In this document: piece after piece, positions 7,790 to 16,125 of the stretch
Layout: each line of letters begins with the position of its first letter
Position numbering within the stretch: the first letter of the stretch is position 1
Assembly (NCBI GenBank): GCA_027483765.1
Contig: JAIXTW010000011.1
Span: 62,001 to 126,000, forward strand
From: Streptomycetaceae bacterium
GTDB taxonomy: Bacteria > Actinomycetota > Actinomycetes > Nanopelagicales > Nanopelagicaceae
DNA: 64,000 nucleotides
Direction: 5' to 3'
The notes under the pieces: model-generated
What the model was told of the DNA's origin: nothing
The model's database searches: none
Seen by the model: the letters and a program-made list of their open reading frames with translations, nothing else
Translations under genes and position numbers: made by a program

Positions 7790-9268
7790 CTTCACGCAGT
7801 TGCTCCTGACTTAGAGCCACTTCTCGGAGCAGATGTTCTCGTTCTTGGGTATACCCAATCAAAAGATGGCGAGCTTGCCTTCGCGGGAAGCAAAAAACTA
7901 CTTAAAAAAATAGAAAATTTCTTTGAAATAAATCTTGTCGACGAAGTCTCATTCTTCTCTCCAACAGGTAAAGCCGGCGAGATTAATGAAATCCCAGTTT
8001 TACATGATGATGCAACGGTAGAGCGCCTCTATCTCGTAGGACTTGGCGATCAATCCCTCGCATCACTGCGAGCGGCAGGAGCCTCATTCGGACGCAAGAT
8101 CCGCGGAAAAGCAATTGAGGTAATTTCACTCTGTCCACAAAGTGCGCAAGAAGTAAAAGCACATGGAGTTTCAGCACTTCTTGGCGCTTACTCATGGAGT
8201 CTTAAGACCGGCAAGGAGGTTGAAATTCCTTCCATCGGCATCGCAACCGTGGAAGAAAAAACGGTGGAACGTGCATCAGTGATTGCTAAGGCGCTTTACA
8301 CGGCGAGAGATCTGACGCTTACTCCTTCAAATATAAAGAACCCGTTATGGATGGCGCAAGAAGCGAAGAAATTGGCGCAGGAGAAAGGCTTAGCCATTAA
8401 AGTTTTGGCCGGTAAAGAACTGGCACAATTTGGTGGCTTACGCGCAGTGGGAAATTCATCTCCTACCCCCGGACCTCGATTTATCGAACTTTCCTATATT
8501 CCAAAGATGCGTGGAAATGGCGCAGCAGCTCTGCCTCATATTGTTATTGTTGGTAAAGGAATTACTTTCGATACTGGCGGGGTTTCACTGAAGCGCCCAT
8601 ATGAATTTATGACAGCAATGAAGAGCGATATGGCAGGTGCCGCAGCAGCGCTGGCAACCATAAGTGCGCTCCCTGAATTGCAGCCAAAAGTGAGAGTAAC
8701 TGTTTTGATGATGTGTGCTGAAAATGCGCTCTCGGGTAGTGCTCAACGACCATCAGATGTCATCACGCAATATGGCGGCACGACAGTTGAAATTATTAAT
8801 ACCGATGCTGAGGGCCGGCTAGTTCTTGCCGATGGCCTTGCTTATGCAGTTGCCAATCTTGATCCGGATTACCTGATTGATATCGCAACGCTGACTGGCT
8901 CTGCCACATTAGGGCTAGGTCGTCAGTATGCCGCCCTGTATTCGCGCGATGTGAAACTTGCTCAGAAATTTGTGGAAATTGGCGAAGAAAGTGGCGAACG
9001 CGTCTGGCATATGCCGCTTATCGATGACTATGCCGATTCTCTTGAAAGCGATGTTGCAGATTTAAACCATGCAGCAGATAAAGGTGATTACTCAGCCGGA
9101 TCGGTGACTGCAGCCCTCTACCTCGAACATTTCGTCGGAGACAGTCGTTGGGTACACCTCGACATCGCAGGTACAGGGCGCAGCGAAAATGATTCTGGAG
9201 AAAATGTGAAGGGCGGCACCGGTTTCGGGGTGCGTTTATTGATCGATTGGATAGTGTCCCTCTCATGA
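7787..9268 (+). CDS. pepA: Leucyl aminopeptidase (M17), full reading frame extends upstream of track start
   Basis: The track gives 339 residues from GTG 8249, but the frame is open and clearly coding upstream (AVAPDLEPLLGADVLVLGYTQSKDGEL ... ERLYLVGLGDQSLASLRAAGASFGRKIRG ... GVSALLGAYSWSLKTGKEVEIP). This is the M17 N-terminal domain. The catalytic domain has KGITFDTGGVSLKR, KSDMAGAAA and NTDAEGRLVLADGL, the metal- and bicarbonate-site motifs. The enzyme removes N-terminal residues from peptides in the cytosol using two divalent metals. No canonical start codon exists in the upstream part; ATT at 7787 is my best guess, giving about 493 residues, normal for M17. Its stop overlaps the O-methyltransferase ATG (ATGA). 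Confidence 0.85.
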   Translation: MLHAVAPDLEPLLGADVLVLGYTQSKDGELAFAGSKKLLKKIENFFEINLVDEVSFFSPTGKAGEINEIPVLHDDATVERLYLVGLGDQSLASLRAAGASFGRKIRGKAIEVISLCPQSAQEVKAHGVSALLGAYSWSLKTGKEVEIPSIGIATVEEKTVERASVIAKALYTARDLTLTPSNIKNPLWMAQEAKKLAQEKGLAIKVLAGKELAQFGGLRAVGNSSPTPGPRFIELSYIPKMRGNGAAALPHIVIVGKGITFDTGGVSLKRPYEFMTAMKSDMAGAAAALATISALPELQPKVRVTVLMMCAENALSGSAQRPSDVITQYGGTTVEIINTDAEGRLVLADGLAYAVANLDPDYLIDIATLTGSATLGLGRQYAALYSRDVKLAQKFVEIGEESGERVWHMPLIDDYADSLESDVADLNHAADKGDYSAGSVTAALYLEHFVGDSRWVHLDIAGTGRSENDSGENVKGGTGFGVRLLIDWIVSLS

Positions 9269-9891
9269 ATATAGATCCGCACACATTTGCAGAGACATTT
9301 ATTGCAGAGGATTCAGTCAAGAGTGCCGCCAGAGCCCGTGGACTCGAAAATGGCGTGAGTGATGTTTCGCAGGGCACAGGTGCTTATCTTCGCCAACTTG
9401 CCCATCAGTTGAAGGCGCAGTCGGTTGTTGAAATTGGTACCGGTTCTGGCGTTGGTTCACTCTGGTTACTCGAAGGCATGATGACGAGTGGAACTTTGAC
9501 ATCAATCGATGACGAAATGGAACACACAACGATTGCAAAGATTGCGCTAGCAGATGCTGGTATCGCCCAGTCACGATTTAGATTCATCACCAACTCGGTT
9601 ATGGATGTTATGACAAAGCTCACCGACCGCGCCTATGACCTTGTAATTTTTAGAGGTAATCCAGAAGATTTAAGTTTCGCCATCGCAGAGGCACATAGAA
9701 TCCTGCGAAGCGGCGGAGTCTTTGTAATCGATAATTTCTATGGTGGAAATAAGGTTCCGGATCCAGCCCAGCGCGATCCCAAGACAATTGCACTGCGCGA
9801 GGCTGGTAAATCTGTGAAGGCCGACACTGAGTCATGGGTGTCATCGCTGATCTACATCGGTGATGGATTGTTGCTCGCCACGAAGTTGTAG
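9265..9891 (+). CDS. Class I SAM-dependent O-methyltransferase (family 3)
   Basis: From the ATG at 9265 (overlapping the aminopeptidase stop as ATGA) the protein has 208 residues. Features are the lid helix QGTGAYLRQLAHQLKAQSVVEIGTGSGVGSLWLLEGM (SAM motif I), TSIDDEMEHTTIAKIALADAGI, YDLVIFRGNPEDL in place of the usual metal-binding D-x-D-K, and an acidic DNFYGGNK. The replacement of the usual D(A)DK by RGNPED suggests the divalent-metal site of COMT/CCoAMT-like enzymes is altered. The homologous position in M. tuberculosis is Rv1220c, also of unknown substrate. The track start at 9247 would only add six residues and lacks coupling. Confidence 0.85.
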   Translation: MNIDPHTFAETFIAEDSVKSAARARGLENGVSDVSQGTGAYLRQLAHQLKAQSVVEIGTGSGVGSLWLLEGMMTSGTLTSIDDEMEHTTIAKIALADAGIAQSRFRFITNSVMDVMTKLTDRAYDLVIFRGNPEDLSFAIAEAHRILRSGGVFVIDNFYGGNKVPDPAQRDPKTIALREAGKSVKADTESWVSSLIYIGDGLLLATKL

Positions 9892-9917
9892 CAGAATTAA
9901 TTTGTGAAGGTAAAGCG

Positions 9918-11036
9918 ATGAGCGAATTTGATACTAAACCTTGGTGGGAAGCACCTGCTCCTAAAGGCATGAATCGATCAATCTCGCTAAAAAATGCCAT
10001 CATCCTTGCACTGAGTGCTGGTTTGGTAGCAGGAACATTTACCGCCTCATCAACAGGCTCTCTCTTTGGTCGCTCCGTTAATCTCGTGAAAACTTCCTCA
10101 ACGATTGAACGTCCAGTGGGCTCAGTTGCAGAAATTTCACAACGCGTTCTTCCATCCGTTGTCTCAATTGAGGCGACCTCAAGCAATGGTGGTTCCACTG
10201 GTTCAGGGTTCGTGATCGATAGCACTGGCTACATTCTGACCAATAACCATGTCATCACTTCATCGGTTGAAAGTGGTGGCGAGATTTCGGTGAGATTAAA
10301 CGATGGCTCACAATATTCAGCCAAAGTGGTTGGTCGAGATAGTTCCTACGACCTGGCAGTACTAAAAATCTCTGGCGCAACTCTCAAGGCGCTTCAGTTT
10401 GGTGACAGCGATAAAGTTGCCGTCGGTGACTCTGTTATCGCTATTGGTTCACCGCTAGGGCTTACCGGTACCGTCACCCTTGGAATCATCAGCGCTAAAG
10501 ATCGCGCGGTAACTGCTGGAGAACCTCAATCCGAGAATTCGTTTATCAACGCGCTACAAACCGATGCGGCAATTAATCCGGGAAATTCCGGTGGTCCACT
10601 AGTTGATGCAACTGGATCTGTAATCGGTGTAAATTCGGCAATCGCCTCCCTTGGCTACTCTGCAGGTTCACAAGTGGGATCTATCGGGCTTGGATTTGCT
10701 ATTCCAATTAATCAAGCACGCAAGACGGCAGAACAGTTAATTAAAAATGGAAAAGCGACATATCCAGTCATTGGAATCTCAGTGGAGATGGCCTTCAATG
10801 AGGGGGGAGCGCTCATTACAAAGACCGCGCAAGGAATTACTAAAGGTGGGCCTGCTGATAAAGCTGGAATGAAGCCCGGAGATGTCATCATTGAATTTGC
10901 TGGTCGCCCAATTGGCTCGGCCGATGAGTTAATTGTCGCCATCCGTGCTCAAAATATCGGGGACAAAGTAGAAGTTATCTATAAGCGTGGAGCTGTGAGC
11001 AAGAGCGCCACCATAATTCTGGCTGCATCAGAGTAA
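9918..11036 (+). CDS. HtrA/DegP-like membrane-anchored serine protease with PDZ domain
   Basis: The 372-residue protein has a short cytoplasmic N-terminus containing PWWEAPAPKG, one membrane segment (about residues 25-48), a trypsin-like domain with the triad His in LTNNHVITS, Asp in SSYDLAVLKI and Ser in NPGNSGGPLVD, and a C-terminal PDZ domain (GGPADKAGMKPGDVIIEFAGRPI). It would degrade or refold damaged exported proteins outside the membrane. The order O-methyltransferase, htrA, tatB, mrp matches M. tuberculosis Rv1220c-Rv1229c, but the sigE/rseA pair found there is absent. Confidence 0.92.
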   Translation: MSEFDTKPWWEAPAPKGMNRSISLKNAIILALSAGLVAGTFTASSTGSLFGRSVNLVKTSSTIERPVGSVAEISQRVLPSVVSIEATSSNGGSTGSGFVIDSTGYILTNNHVITSSVESGGEISVRLNDGSQYSAKVVGRDSSYDLAVLKISGATLKALQFGDSDKVAVGDSVIAIGSPLGLTGTVTLGIISAKDRAVTAGEPQSENSFINALQTDAAINPGNSGGPLVDATGSVIGVNSAIASLGYSAGSQVGSIGLGFAIPINQARKTAEQLIKNGKATYPVIGISVEMAFNEGGALITKTAQGITKGGPADKAGMKPGDVIIEFAGRPIGSADELIVAIRAQNIGDKVEVIYKRGAVSKSATIILAASE

Positions 11037-11056
11037 GGCGATAGGCTCTCCACATT

Positions 11057-11362
11057 ATGTTCTTTGATTTTGGTGCCGGTGAATTAATCGGACTCGCACT
11101 TCTTGCCATGGTTCTTCTGGGCCCAGATAAGTTGCCACAGCTCGCAGTAGATGCCGCCAAAATGGTTAAGAAGATTAAAGCTTTCGCGGCAACTGCCACC
11201 ACTGAACTCAAAGATAATTTAGGTCCAGGATTTGAAGATTTACAACCTTCGGATCTTCACCCAAAAACTTTTATAAAGAAACAACTTGCTAATGCACTCG
11301 ATGAAGATAGCTCACCAAATAAACCAAAATTTAAAGCAAAGATTGATCCAGATTTACTATGA
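11057..11362 (+). CDS. tatB: Sec-independent protein translocase TatB
   Basis: The 101-residue protein has an N-terminal membrane helix with the Tat hinge (GAGELIGLALLAMVLLGPDKLPQLAVDAAKMVKKIKAFAATA): a Glu in the membrane-entry region, the GPDKLP turn and then a long amphipathic helix. This is the TatA/B architecture. Position between htrA and mrp matches the actinobacterial tatB locus. TatB with TatC forms the receptor for twin-arginine signal peptides. The C-terminus is short and charged. TatA/C are not in this window. Its stop overlaps the mrp ATG. Confidence 0.85.
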   Translation: MFFDFGAGELIGLALLAMVLLGPDKLPQLAVDAAKMVKKIKAFAATATTELKDNLGPGFEDLQPSDLHPKTFIKKQLANALDEDSSPNKPKFKAKIDPDLL

Positions 11363-12477
11363 GCACTGTTGACCTTATTCACGCTGCTCTCGCGACCGTA
11401 CAAGATCCCGAACTCCACCGAGCTCTGCCGGAACTGGGGATGGTTAAGTCAGTTTCACATAATGGAAGCCGAGCCGATTTAGAAATTCTGCTCACCATCT
11501 CTGGTTGCCCCATGAAAGATCGCCTCACAGTTGATATCGAAAAAGCTGTCTTGGCAGTCGACGGCGTCTTGGAAGTTTCAATTTCATTTGGTGTCATGGA
11601 TGAAGAACAGCGTGCAAATATCAAGAAACTTCTTCGCAATGGCCGGGAAAGCTTCATCTCATTTGCACAAGCCGATTCTCTCACTCGTGTCATCGGAGTA
11701 GCTTCCGGTAAAGGTGGAGTTGGAAAGTCATCGCTGACTGCAAACTTGGCGGTCGCCTCTGCGCAGAAAGGACTACGCGTCGGCATTCTCGACGCCGACG
11801 TTTACGGCCATTCAATTCCTCGACTCATGGGGCTGATCGGCCAGCGTCCTACTGCAATTGATCAGATGTTTATTCCACTGGAGTCCTTTGGAGTGAAGAC
11901 GGTATCGATGGAGATGTTTAAACCTGAACGCTCAGATGCAATTGCATATCGTGGACCACTCTTGCATCGTGTCCTGGAACAGTTGTTATCAGATGCATAC
12001 TGGGGCGATCTTGATCTGCTCTTTATCGACCTTCCACCCGGAACTGGCGATCTTGCAATATCACTGGGGCAGTTAGTGCCAACATCAGAAATTGTCGTTG
12101 TTACCACGCCTCAAATTGCTGCAGCTGAAGTAGCAGAGCGCGCTGGGCGAATCGCTCACCAGATTCATCAACGAGTTATCGGCGTCATCGAAAATATGTC
12201 TGCTTATCCATGTGCACAATGTGGCGAACTCACATCACTATTCGGTGAAGGTGGGGGAGAAGAGACTTCTAAGCGACTATCGCAGTTGGTTGGTTCAGAT
12301 GTTCCACTACTGGGCAAGGTTCCATTTAGTCCAGAACTTCGCGAAGGTGGAGATGGTGGAAGTCCAGTTGTTATCTCGGCTCCGGAAAGCCCAAGCGCTC
12401 AAGTGATAAATGAAATCGTGAGCACGCTTATTGTGCGCGAGAAATCCTTACTTGGTGTCAGACTCGGGCTTGCGTAG
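11359..12477 (+). CDS. Mrp/NBP35-type iron-sulfur carrier ATPase
   Basis: The 372-residue protein has an N-terminal MIP18/DUF59 domain (about 1-90: ALATVQDPELHRALPELGMVKSVSHNG) and then a deviant P-loop NTPase with GVASGKGGVGKSSLTANLA, ILDADVYGHSIPRLMG, FIDLPPGTGDLAISLGQ and TPQIAAAEVAERAGRIA. The CxxC motif (YPCAQCGE) is where Mrp dimers bridge a 4Fe-4S cluster. It probably assembles or carries Fe-S clusters to apo-proteins; WhiB proteins, FdxA and others encoded in this window need such clusters. ATG overlaps tatB (ATGA). Its 3' end overlaps the convergent DUF1003 gene by 30 bp. Confidence 0.92.
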   Translation: MSTVDLIHAALATVQDPELHRALPELGMVKSVSHNGSRADLEILLTISGCPMKDRLTVDIEKAVLAVDGVLEVSISFGVMDEEQRANIKKLLRNGRESFISFAQADSLTRVIGVASGKGGVGKSSLTANLAVASAQKGLRVGILDADVYGHSIPRLMGLIGQRPTAIDQMFIPLESFGVKTVSMEMFKPERSDAIAYRGPLLHRVLEQLLSDAYWGDLDLLFIDLPPGTGDLAISLGQLVPTSEIVVVTTPQIAAAEVAERAGRIAHQIHQRVIGVIENMSAYPCAQCGELTSLFGEGGGEETSKRLSQLVGSDVPLLGKVPFSPELREGGDGGSPVVISAPESPSAQVINEIVSTLIVREKSLLGVRLGLA

Positions 12478-12942
12478 CTCTTCCACAATTTCCTTAGCGA
12501 TATCACCAAGCTCATTACGTAAGTAATCACGTGTCGCCACATCGCCTAGCGCAATTCGTAAACTCGCGAGTTCGCGGGTTAGGTACTCGGTATCGGCGAC
12601 GCTACGAGCATTCTGTGCCCGGTCTTCATTAAGTGAGATTCGGTCTCTATCTGCTTGCCGGTTTTGGGCTAAGAGAATGAGTGGAGCAGCGTAAGAAGCT
12701 TGCAGCGAGAGAATAAGAGTAAGAAAAATAAATGGGTAATCATCAAATCTTAAATCGCGCGGAGCAAGTGCATTCCAAATTACCCAGCTCAGAACAAAGA
12801 CTGTCATGTAGACCAAGAAACGGGCAGTCCCTAGGAAACGTGCAAATTTCTCAGAGAGGCGACCGAAAGCTTCCGGATCATAATTAGCGCGAAGTGATCG
12901 ACGAGTCTGACGAGGGGTATCTAAACCATTATTACGTGCCAT
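12448..12942 (-). CDS. DUF1003 family membrane protein
   Basis: The 164-residue protein has a charged N-terminus, two closely spaced hydrophobic helices (FLVYMTVFVLSWVIWNAL and FIFLTLILSLQASYAAPLILLAQNRQADRDR) and a coiled-coil-prone C-terminus. The APLILLAQNRQADRDR stretch after helix two is diagnostic of DUF1003. Function is unknown. It lies two bases downstream of the MgtE-N/CBS gene; the same pair is conserved in actinobacteria, so a link with divalent-cation sensing is plausible but unproven. Its end overlaps the mrp gene on the opposite strand. Confidence 0.88.
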   Translation of the reverse strand: MARNNGLDTPRQTRRSLRANYDPEAFGRLSEKFARFLGTARFLVYMTVFVLSWVIWNALAPRDLRFDDYPFIFLTLILSLQASYAAPLILLAQNRQADRDRISLNEDRAQNARSVADTEYLTRELASLRIALGDVATRDYLRNELGDIAKEIVEELRKPESDTK

Positions 12943-12944
12943 TT

Positions 12945-14276
12945 CTAGAGCCCCTTCGGTGAATCGTTGGAATCATCAAAACCAGTAGTAAAACTTGTAT
13001 CGATACTTTCTAGCGCTGCAGTTGTTGTAGCTGAATCGCGGTGGTCATGACGCCAGTTTTCGGGTAGTAAGTGGTCAAGGACGTCATCGACCGTTACTGC
13101 GCCAAGCAAGCGATCATTTGCATCAATAACTGGTAGTGAGAGCAAGTTATAACTAGCTAAGTATGACGAAACTGCATGCAGGGATGCGTCGGGATTTACG
13201 CCCTGCGTATTGGTATCGACAATCGATCCCAGCAGCGTTGCTGGTGGCTCACGCAATAAGCGCTGATAGTGGACCATGCCGATAAATCGCCCAGTAGGAG
13301 TCTCAAGTGGTTGACGGGCGATAAAGACTTGCGACGCTAGCGCTGGTGAGATTTCACTCTGACGAACGGCAGCAAGTGCATCTGCCACTGTGTAATCAGC
13401 AGACATCACAATTGGTTCGGTTGTCATCATTCCACCTGCTGAGTAATCCTCATATGTCATCAAGCGCAGAACATCTTCAGCATCATCAGGGTCCATCAAA
13501 TCAATCAACTCTTGTGCTCGTTCTTCCCCGATTTCGCGCAACAAGTCGGCGGCATCATCTGGATCCATCTCTTCTAGAACATCGGCAGCGCGTTCGCCTT
13601 CAAGTTCGGCAAGGAGTGCAACTCGCTCAGCTTCGTCCATCTCTTCTAACACATCAGCAAGTCGTTCGTCATTGAGTGCTCGCGCAACTTCTACTCGACG
13701 CTTTGGTGCTAAATCTTGCAAGACTGCAGCTAAATCTGCCGCCCGCAAGTTGCTTAGTGTTGAAAGTAAATTTGCAACGCCTTGATTAGATTCGTGTTGG
13801 GCAAAGCCAGTGACTTCTTCCCATGCCAGGGTTGATGTAGCCCCTTTGCGTCGGAACCCGCGCCCTTTGCGCATAATATGAACGCGAGTGATGAGCCAGT
13901 CGCCAGTGCGGTTCTGCTCCATCGCCATATCTTCAACAAGTACAGATTCATTATCTTCAACGACCGTAATGGTGCGGTCCAACAAATCACCTAAGACAAG
14001 TAACTCTCCCGTGCGGGTATCAAAGCGACGCATATTAAGAAGCCCGGTAATCACAACGGCGCCTGATTCAATTGAGGTCACTCGAGTAATTGGCACGAAC
14101 ACGCGACGTCGAAGTGGGACTTCAACAACTAATCCCAATATGCGCGGTGATTGGTTATTTGAGCGCAGGGTCGCAACAGCATCGCGCACCTTGCCGACTG
14201 GATCACCATTAGGGTCAAAAACTGCAGTTCCGGCTAAGCGGGCGAGAAATATTCGATTGATGTTATTTCCGCTCAT
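12945..14276 (-). CDS. PRC-barrel / MgtE-N / CBS domain protein lacking the transport domain
   Basis: The 443-residue protein starts with a PRC-barrel-like segment (about 5-130: LAGTAVFDPNGDPVGKVRDAVATL), continues with MgtE N-terminal superhelical repeats (LNDERLADVLEEMDEAERVALLAELEGERAADVLEEMDPDDAADLL) and then two CBS repeats (about 280-410: MMTTEPIVMSADYTVADALAAVR, NLLSLPVIDANDRLLGAVTVDDVLDHLLPE). Full MgtE channels continue with five membrane helices; none are present. It is therefore the cytosolic Mg-sensing half only, as in other actinobacteria (Rv1232c-like). It may act on another transporter; the adjacent DUF1003 protein is a candidate partner by inference. Confidence 0.87.
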   Translation of the reverse strand: MSGNNINRIFLARLAGTAVFDPNGDPVGKVRDAVATLRSNNQSPRILGLVVEVPLRRRVFVPITRVTSIESGAVVITGLLNMRRFDTRTGELLVLGDLLDRTITVVEDNESVLVEDMAMEQNRTGDWLITRVHIMRKGRGFRRKGATSTLAWEEVTGFAQHESNQGVANLLSTLSNLRAADLAAVLQDLAPKRRVEVARALNDERLADVLEEMDEAERVALLAELEGERAADVLEEMDPDDAADLLREIGEERAQELIDLMDPDDAEDVLRLMTYEDYSAGGMMTTEPIVMSADYTVADALAAVRQSEISPALASQVFIARQPLETPTGRFIGMVHYQRLLREPPATLLGSIVDTNTQGVNPDASLHAVSSYLASYNLLSLPVIDANDRLLGAVTVDDVLDHLLPENWRHDHRDSATTTAALESIDTSFTTGFDDSNDSPKGL

Positions 14277-14317
14277 GGGATAAGAGTAACGGGTGACCTA
14301 TCGGCTAGGTTTGCACC

Positions 14318-14392
14318 GTGGAATCAGACGGAGTGAAATCAGACGGAGTGGAATCAGGCGGAGTTAAATCAAACAGGGTCACATCATCTGGC
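14318..14392 (+). repeat. 15-bp tandem repeat at the start of the EamA gene
   Basis: Five consecutive 15-base units run GTGGAATCAGACGGA, GTGAAATCAGACGGA, GTGGAATCAGGCGGA, GTTAAATCAAACAGG, GTCACATCATCTGGC. The first three are nearly identical and the last two degenerate. Each unit keeps the reading frame, and each of the first three offers a GTG preceded by a GGA/GGAG-like purine run. Confidence 0.85.
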
Positions 14393-15283
14393 ACGGGCAT
14401 TAATAACCACACTCAATTGCCCGCGCGCCCTGACCTAATCCGCCTCACAATCGGCGTCTTTGGAGTTGGCTCATCAGGGCCCTTAATTGCATTGAGTGCG
14501 ATGCCAGTACCGACGCTGATTTTCTGGCGGAATCTGGGTGGTGCGCTACTGACACTTCCATTTGCGCTCCGCCATAAAGTGAATCGAACTGGAGTTCAAT
14601 TAGCAGCGCTCGCTGGCGTTCTTCTCGCGGTGCACTTCGTTGGATTCTTTATCTCCATGCGCATGACCAGCGTTGCCGCCGGTACCGCACTGGCTGCAAC
14701 ACAGCCGATTTATGCTGCCTTTTTTGTCAAACTTATGGGAGGTCACATTCCTACAAAAGCTTGGGTGGGAATGTTTATTAGTTTTGTTGGGGTATTACTT
14801 GTCACAGGAATTGACTTACGACTAGACCGGCGATCATTTCTAGGCGATTTGGCGGCGCTGATAGCAGCTGGATTAGCAGCGGCATATATGTTGATTGGCT
14901 CGCGTGCGCAGCAGCGGATGGAGACAACGTCATACACGACAATCTGCTATTTCGTTTGTTCTATTACCGCGCTACCTATGGCACTGCTCTTAGGTTATGA
15001 AGTGATTGATTTTTCGGCGCGGGAATGGTGGATTCTGCTTGGCTTAATCCTGGGCGCACAAATCCTTGGCCACACTATGTTCAATTCAACACTCAAGCGC
15101 GTTTCACCGGCAATTGTTTCGATGATTGTCTTCTTTGAGGTTCCGGTAGCAGCAATTCTCGCCTTCGTTTTCGACATTGGTAAACAGCCAAGCCTGAGCA
15201 TCATTCCCGGAGTAGTTCTGATTCTCTTTGGTTGCACGCTTGTTGTTGTGAGAAAAGAGAAAGAAACTGGTGTTGAGCTGTGA
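14318..15283 (+). CDS. EamA/DMT-family transporter with repetitive N-terminus
   Basis: The 321-residue protein has ten hydrophobic helices arranged as two EamA repeats (ALSAMPVPTLIFWRNLGGALLTLPFAL; SMRMTSVAAGTALAATQPIYAAFFVKLMGG; FNSTLKRVSPAIVSMIVFFEVPVAAILAF). DMT transporters exchange amino acids, nucleotide sugars or other metabolites; substrate unknown. The first 25 residues are hydrophilic and built from 15-bp tandem repeats (V-E/K-S-D/G-G), three beginning with GTG, so the true start may be 14318, 14333 or 14348. The following PHP gene starts within this gene's stop (GTGA). Confidence 0.85.
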   Translation: MESDGVKSDGVESGGVKSNRVTSSGTGINNHTQLPARPDLIRLTIGVFGVGSSGPLIALSAMPVPTLIFWRNLGGALLTLPFALRHKVNRTGVQLAALAGVLLAVHFVGFFISMRMTSVAAGTALAATQPIYAAFFVKLMGGHIPTKAWVGMFISFVGVLLVTGIDLRLDRRSFLGDLAALIAAGLAAAYMLIGSRAQQRMETTSYTTICYFVCSITALPMALLLGYEVIDFSAREWWILLGLILGAQILGHTMFNSTLKRVSPAIVSMIVFFEVPVAAILAFVFDIGKQPSLSIIPGVVLILFGCTLVVVRKEKETGVEL

Positions 15284-16125
15284 TTGATCTTCATACCCAC
15301 ACCACTGCCAGCGATGGAACGGATTCCCCATTTGCTTTGGTCAAAAAAGCGCTTGCTACTGGCGTAAAAACGCTAGCAATTACTGATCACGATTCCACAG
15401 CTGGTTGGGATGAAGCTATCACCGCACTGCAACCACAGATTGAACTGGTTCTAGGTTCTGAAATTTCTTGTCTGACCACAGATGGAATTAGCGTGCATAT
15501 GCTGGGCCTGCTCTTTGACGGTGAAAATGTTGCCATGCAACAAATCCTCAGTGATTCACGAGATACTCGAATTCCTAGAATGCGAAAAATGGTCGAGTTA
15601 TTGCGAGCAGATGGAATCAATATTTCACTCGATGATGTCTATGCCGCGACCCCTGAAGGAGCAACCGTTGGTCGCCCGCATCTCGCCGACGCCCTTGTAC
15701 GTAACGGCGTAGTCGCAGAAAGAGATGAGGCTTTTTTACATTTGCTCAGCAATGAGTCGAAATACTACGTAACCCATGCTGCGCCAACACCGGTTGATGC
15801 AATCCTGGCCATTCGAGCAGCTGGCGGCGTGGCTGTCATTGCCCACCCTTTCGCATCTCGTCGGGGCCAGATCATTACAACTGAGACCTTCCTTGATCTA
15901 TGTGCGGCAGGGCTTAATGGCATTGAAGTGCATCATCGTGATCAGAACGCGCAAGAGCGGCAGACCCTGACTGATATTGCACACGATCTCAATCTAGTGA
16001 TTACCGGTGCAAGTGATTATCACGGAACGGGAAAACTTAATGCCATGGCAGAGAACACGACAGATCCGGAACAATGGGAAGCCTTAGAGTCACAAGCTGA
16101 TGCACGAAGGGTGGTTCGAGTATGA
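15280..16125 (+). CDS. PHP-domain metal-dependent phosphoesterase
   Basis: The 281-residue protein shows all four PHP motifs: DLHTHTTASDGTDSP, ITDHDSTAGW, GSEISC, VIAHPFA and a C-terminal TGASDYHG. These His/Asp residues bind two or three metals. Stand-alone PHP proteins of this type (YciV/Rv-like 3',5'-nucleotide phosphatases, RNase AM) hydrolyse 3',5'-bisphosphonucleotides or RNA 5' ends. The exact substrate is not determinable. GTG start overlaps the EamA stop; its end overlaps marC (ATGA), forming an EamA-PHP-marC operon. Confidence 0.88.
   Translation: MIDLHTHTTASDGTDSPFALVKKALATGVKTLAITDHDSTAGWDEAITALQPQIELVLGSEISCLTTDGISVHMLGLLFDGENVAMQQILSDSRDTRIPRMRKMVELLRADGINISLDDVYAATPEGATVGRPHLADALVRNGVVAERDEAFLHLLSNESKYYVTHAAPTPVDAILAIRAAGGVAVIAHPFASRRGQIITTETFLDLCAAGLNGIEVHHRDQNAQERQTLTDIAHDLNLVITGASDYHGTGKLNAMAENTTDPEQWEALESQADARRVVRV

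Noticed and set aside
9650-10225. 191-aa antisense ORF over the O-methyltransferase/htrA junction
   Set aside because: Both plus-strand genes are certain; the antisense protein has no recognisable motif.
13346-13675. 109-aa His-rich plus-strand ORF opposite the MgtE-N/CBS gene
   Set aside because: Shadow frame produced by the acidic repeats of the real gene on the minus strand.
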